Assembly: GCA_007134175.1 (NCBI GenBank)
Contig: SLLF01000291.1
Span: 1-23,763 of the forward strand
From: Kiritimatiellia bacterium
Lineage (GTDB): Bacteria; Verrucomicrobiota; Kiritimatiellia; SLAD01
Length of the DNA: 23,763 bases
Direction of reading: 5' to 3'
The position numbers were made by a program, and so were the translations under genes. Of the stretch, positions 23,613 to 23,763 are shown in pieces; the stretch's first letter is position 1, and the number at the start of each line of letters is the position of its first letter. The notes below the pieces were generated by a model. It saw only the letters and a program-made list of their open reading frames with translations. It was not told the origin of the DNA and searched no databases.

Positions 23613-23763
23613 GAGGCACTGCCGGTGGTCGAGGAATTGAAGGATGACGGCACCTTTCCAAATGTTACGCAGTGTGTCAACAGTACTTTAAATAATGATG
23701 TTCGTTGCCTGGCCATGGCCCCTGCATGAATTACCGAAGCAGCGCAATGTCAATATACACTGA

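Noticed and set aside
23656..23670. TTCCAAATGTTACGC as a third palindrome
   Set aside because: Only the left half matches; the right arm is not TTGGAA and the spacing to the pair does not fit.
1..23763. tRNA, rRNA, riboswitch, CRISPR array or insertion sequence with transposase
   Set aside because: I looked through the gaps on both strands and saw no cloverleaf, no rRNA-like segment, no spacer-repeat pattern and no transposase motif. A covariance-model search would be needed to exclude small RNAs.

Overview
The window reads as a chromosomal segment from a GC-rich, diderm bacterium of the PVC group, most likely Kiritimatiellota or a near relative. The pointers are a 148-residue protein that I recognise as the Planctomycetes/Verrucomicrobia-restricted Minf_1886 (TIGR04138) family, a PPi-type phosphofructokinase, PEGA and outer-membrane proteins, an ExbB/ExbD cluster built in the way seen in PVC genomes, and paired TTCCAANNNTTGGAA palindromes near signal-peptide regions. 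The taxonomic call is inference; there is no rRNA or tRNA in the window.

Layout. Positions 2-1042 (+) hold the 3' part of a PEGA-repeat protein. It converges with a minus-strand pair: PPi-phosphofructokinase (1846-3060) and a LolA-like outer-membrane lipoprotein-sorting protein (1049-1849), joined by an ATGA overlap. Next on the plus strand are oligoribonuclease (3302-3931) and a DciA/DUF721 protein (3939-4346). The latter overlaps the 3' end of a minus-strand operon: dimeric dUTPase, Minf_1886 protein, M16 peptidase (7804 down to 4291). Ribosomal protein L33 (7993-8145) and an unrecognised helical protein (8152-8718, minus) follow. Then come a secreted protein that looks like a dead archaemetzincin (8800-9429) fused by a TAATG junction to serS (9429-10700), and an outer-membrane beta-barrel (10807-11712, minus).

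The largest unit is on the minus strand from about 21932 to 11830: a 926-residue TPR protein, a second TPR protein, ExbB, two different ExbDs, a TonB-like protein whose periplasmic part is a terpene-cyclase-like alpha/alpha barrel, then gatC-gatA-gatB. Spacing is tight through most of it and a good sigma70-type promoter lies at 21997-22025. I read the first six genes as a proton-motive-force-driven envelope machine: ExbB/ExbD energise the TonB-like transducer, and the TPR proteins are its periplasmic partners.

The last stretch (22026-23763) is accessory: an intergenic repeat cassette, a VapBC toxin-antitoxin pair with a palindromic operator sitting between consensus -35 and -10 boxes, and a small unrecognised secreted protein whose first codons carry a second palindrome pair.

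The most interesting signals are (1) the two palindrome pairs, both with 32-bp centre spacing and both at almost the same distance inside the first codons of unrelated genes, (2) the TonB-like/cyclase-like fusion inside an ExbBDD operon, and (3) the archaemetzincin-like protein that has lost every zinc ligand.
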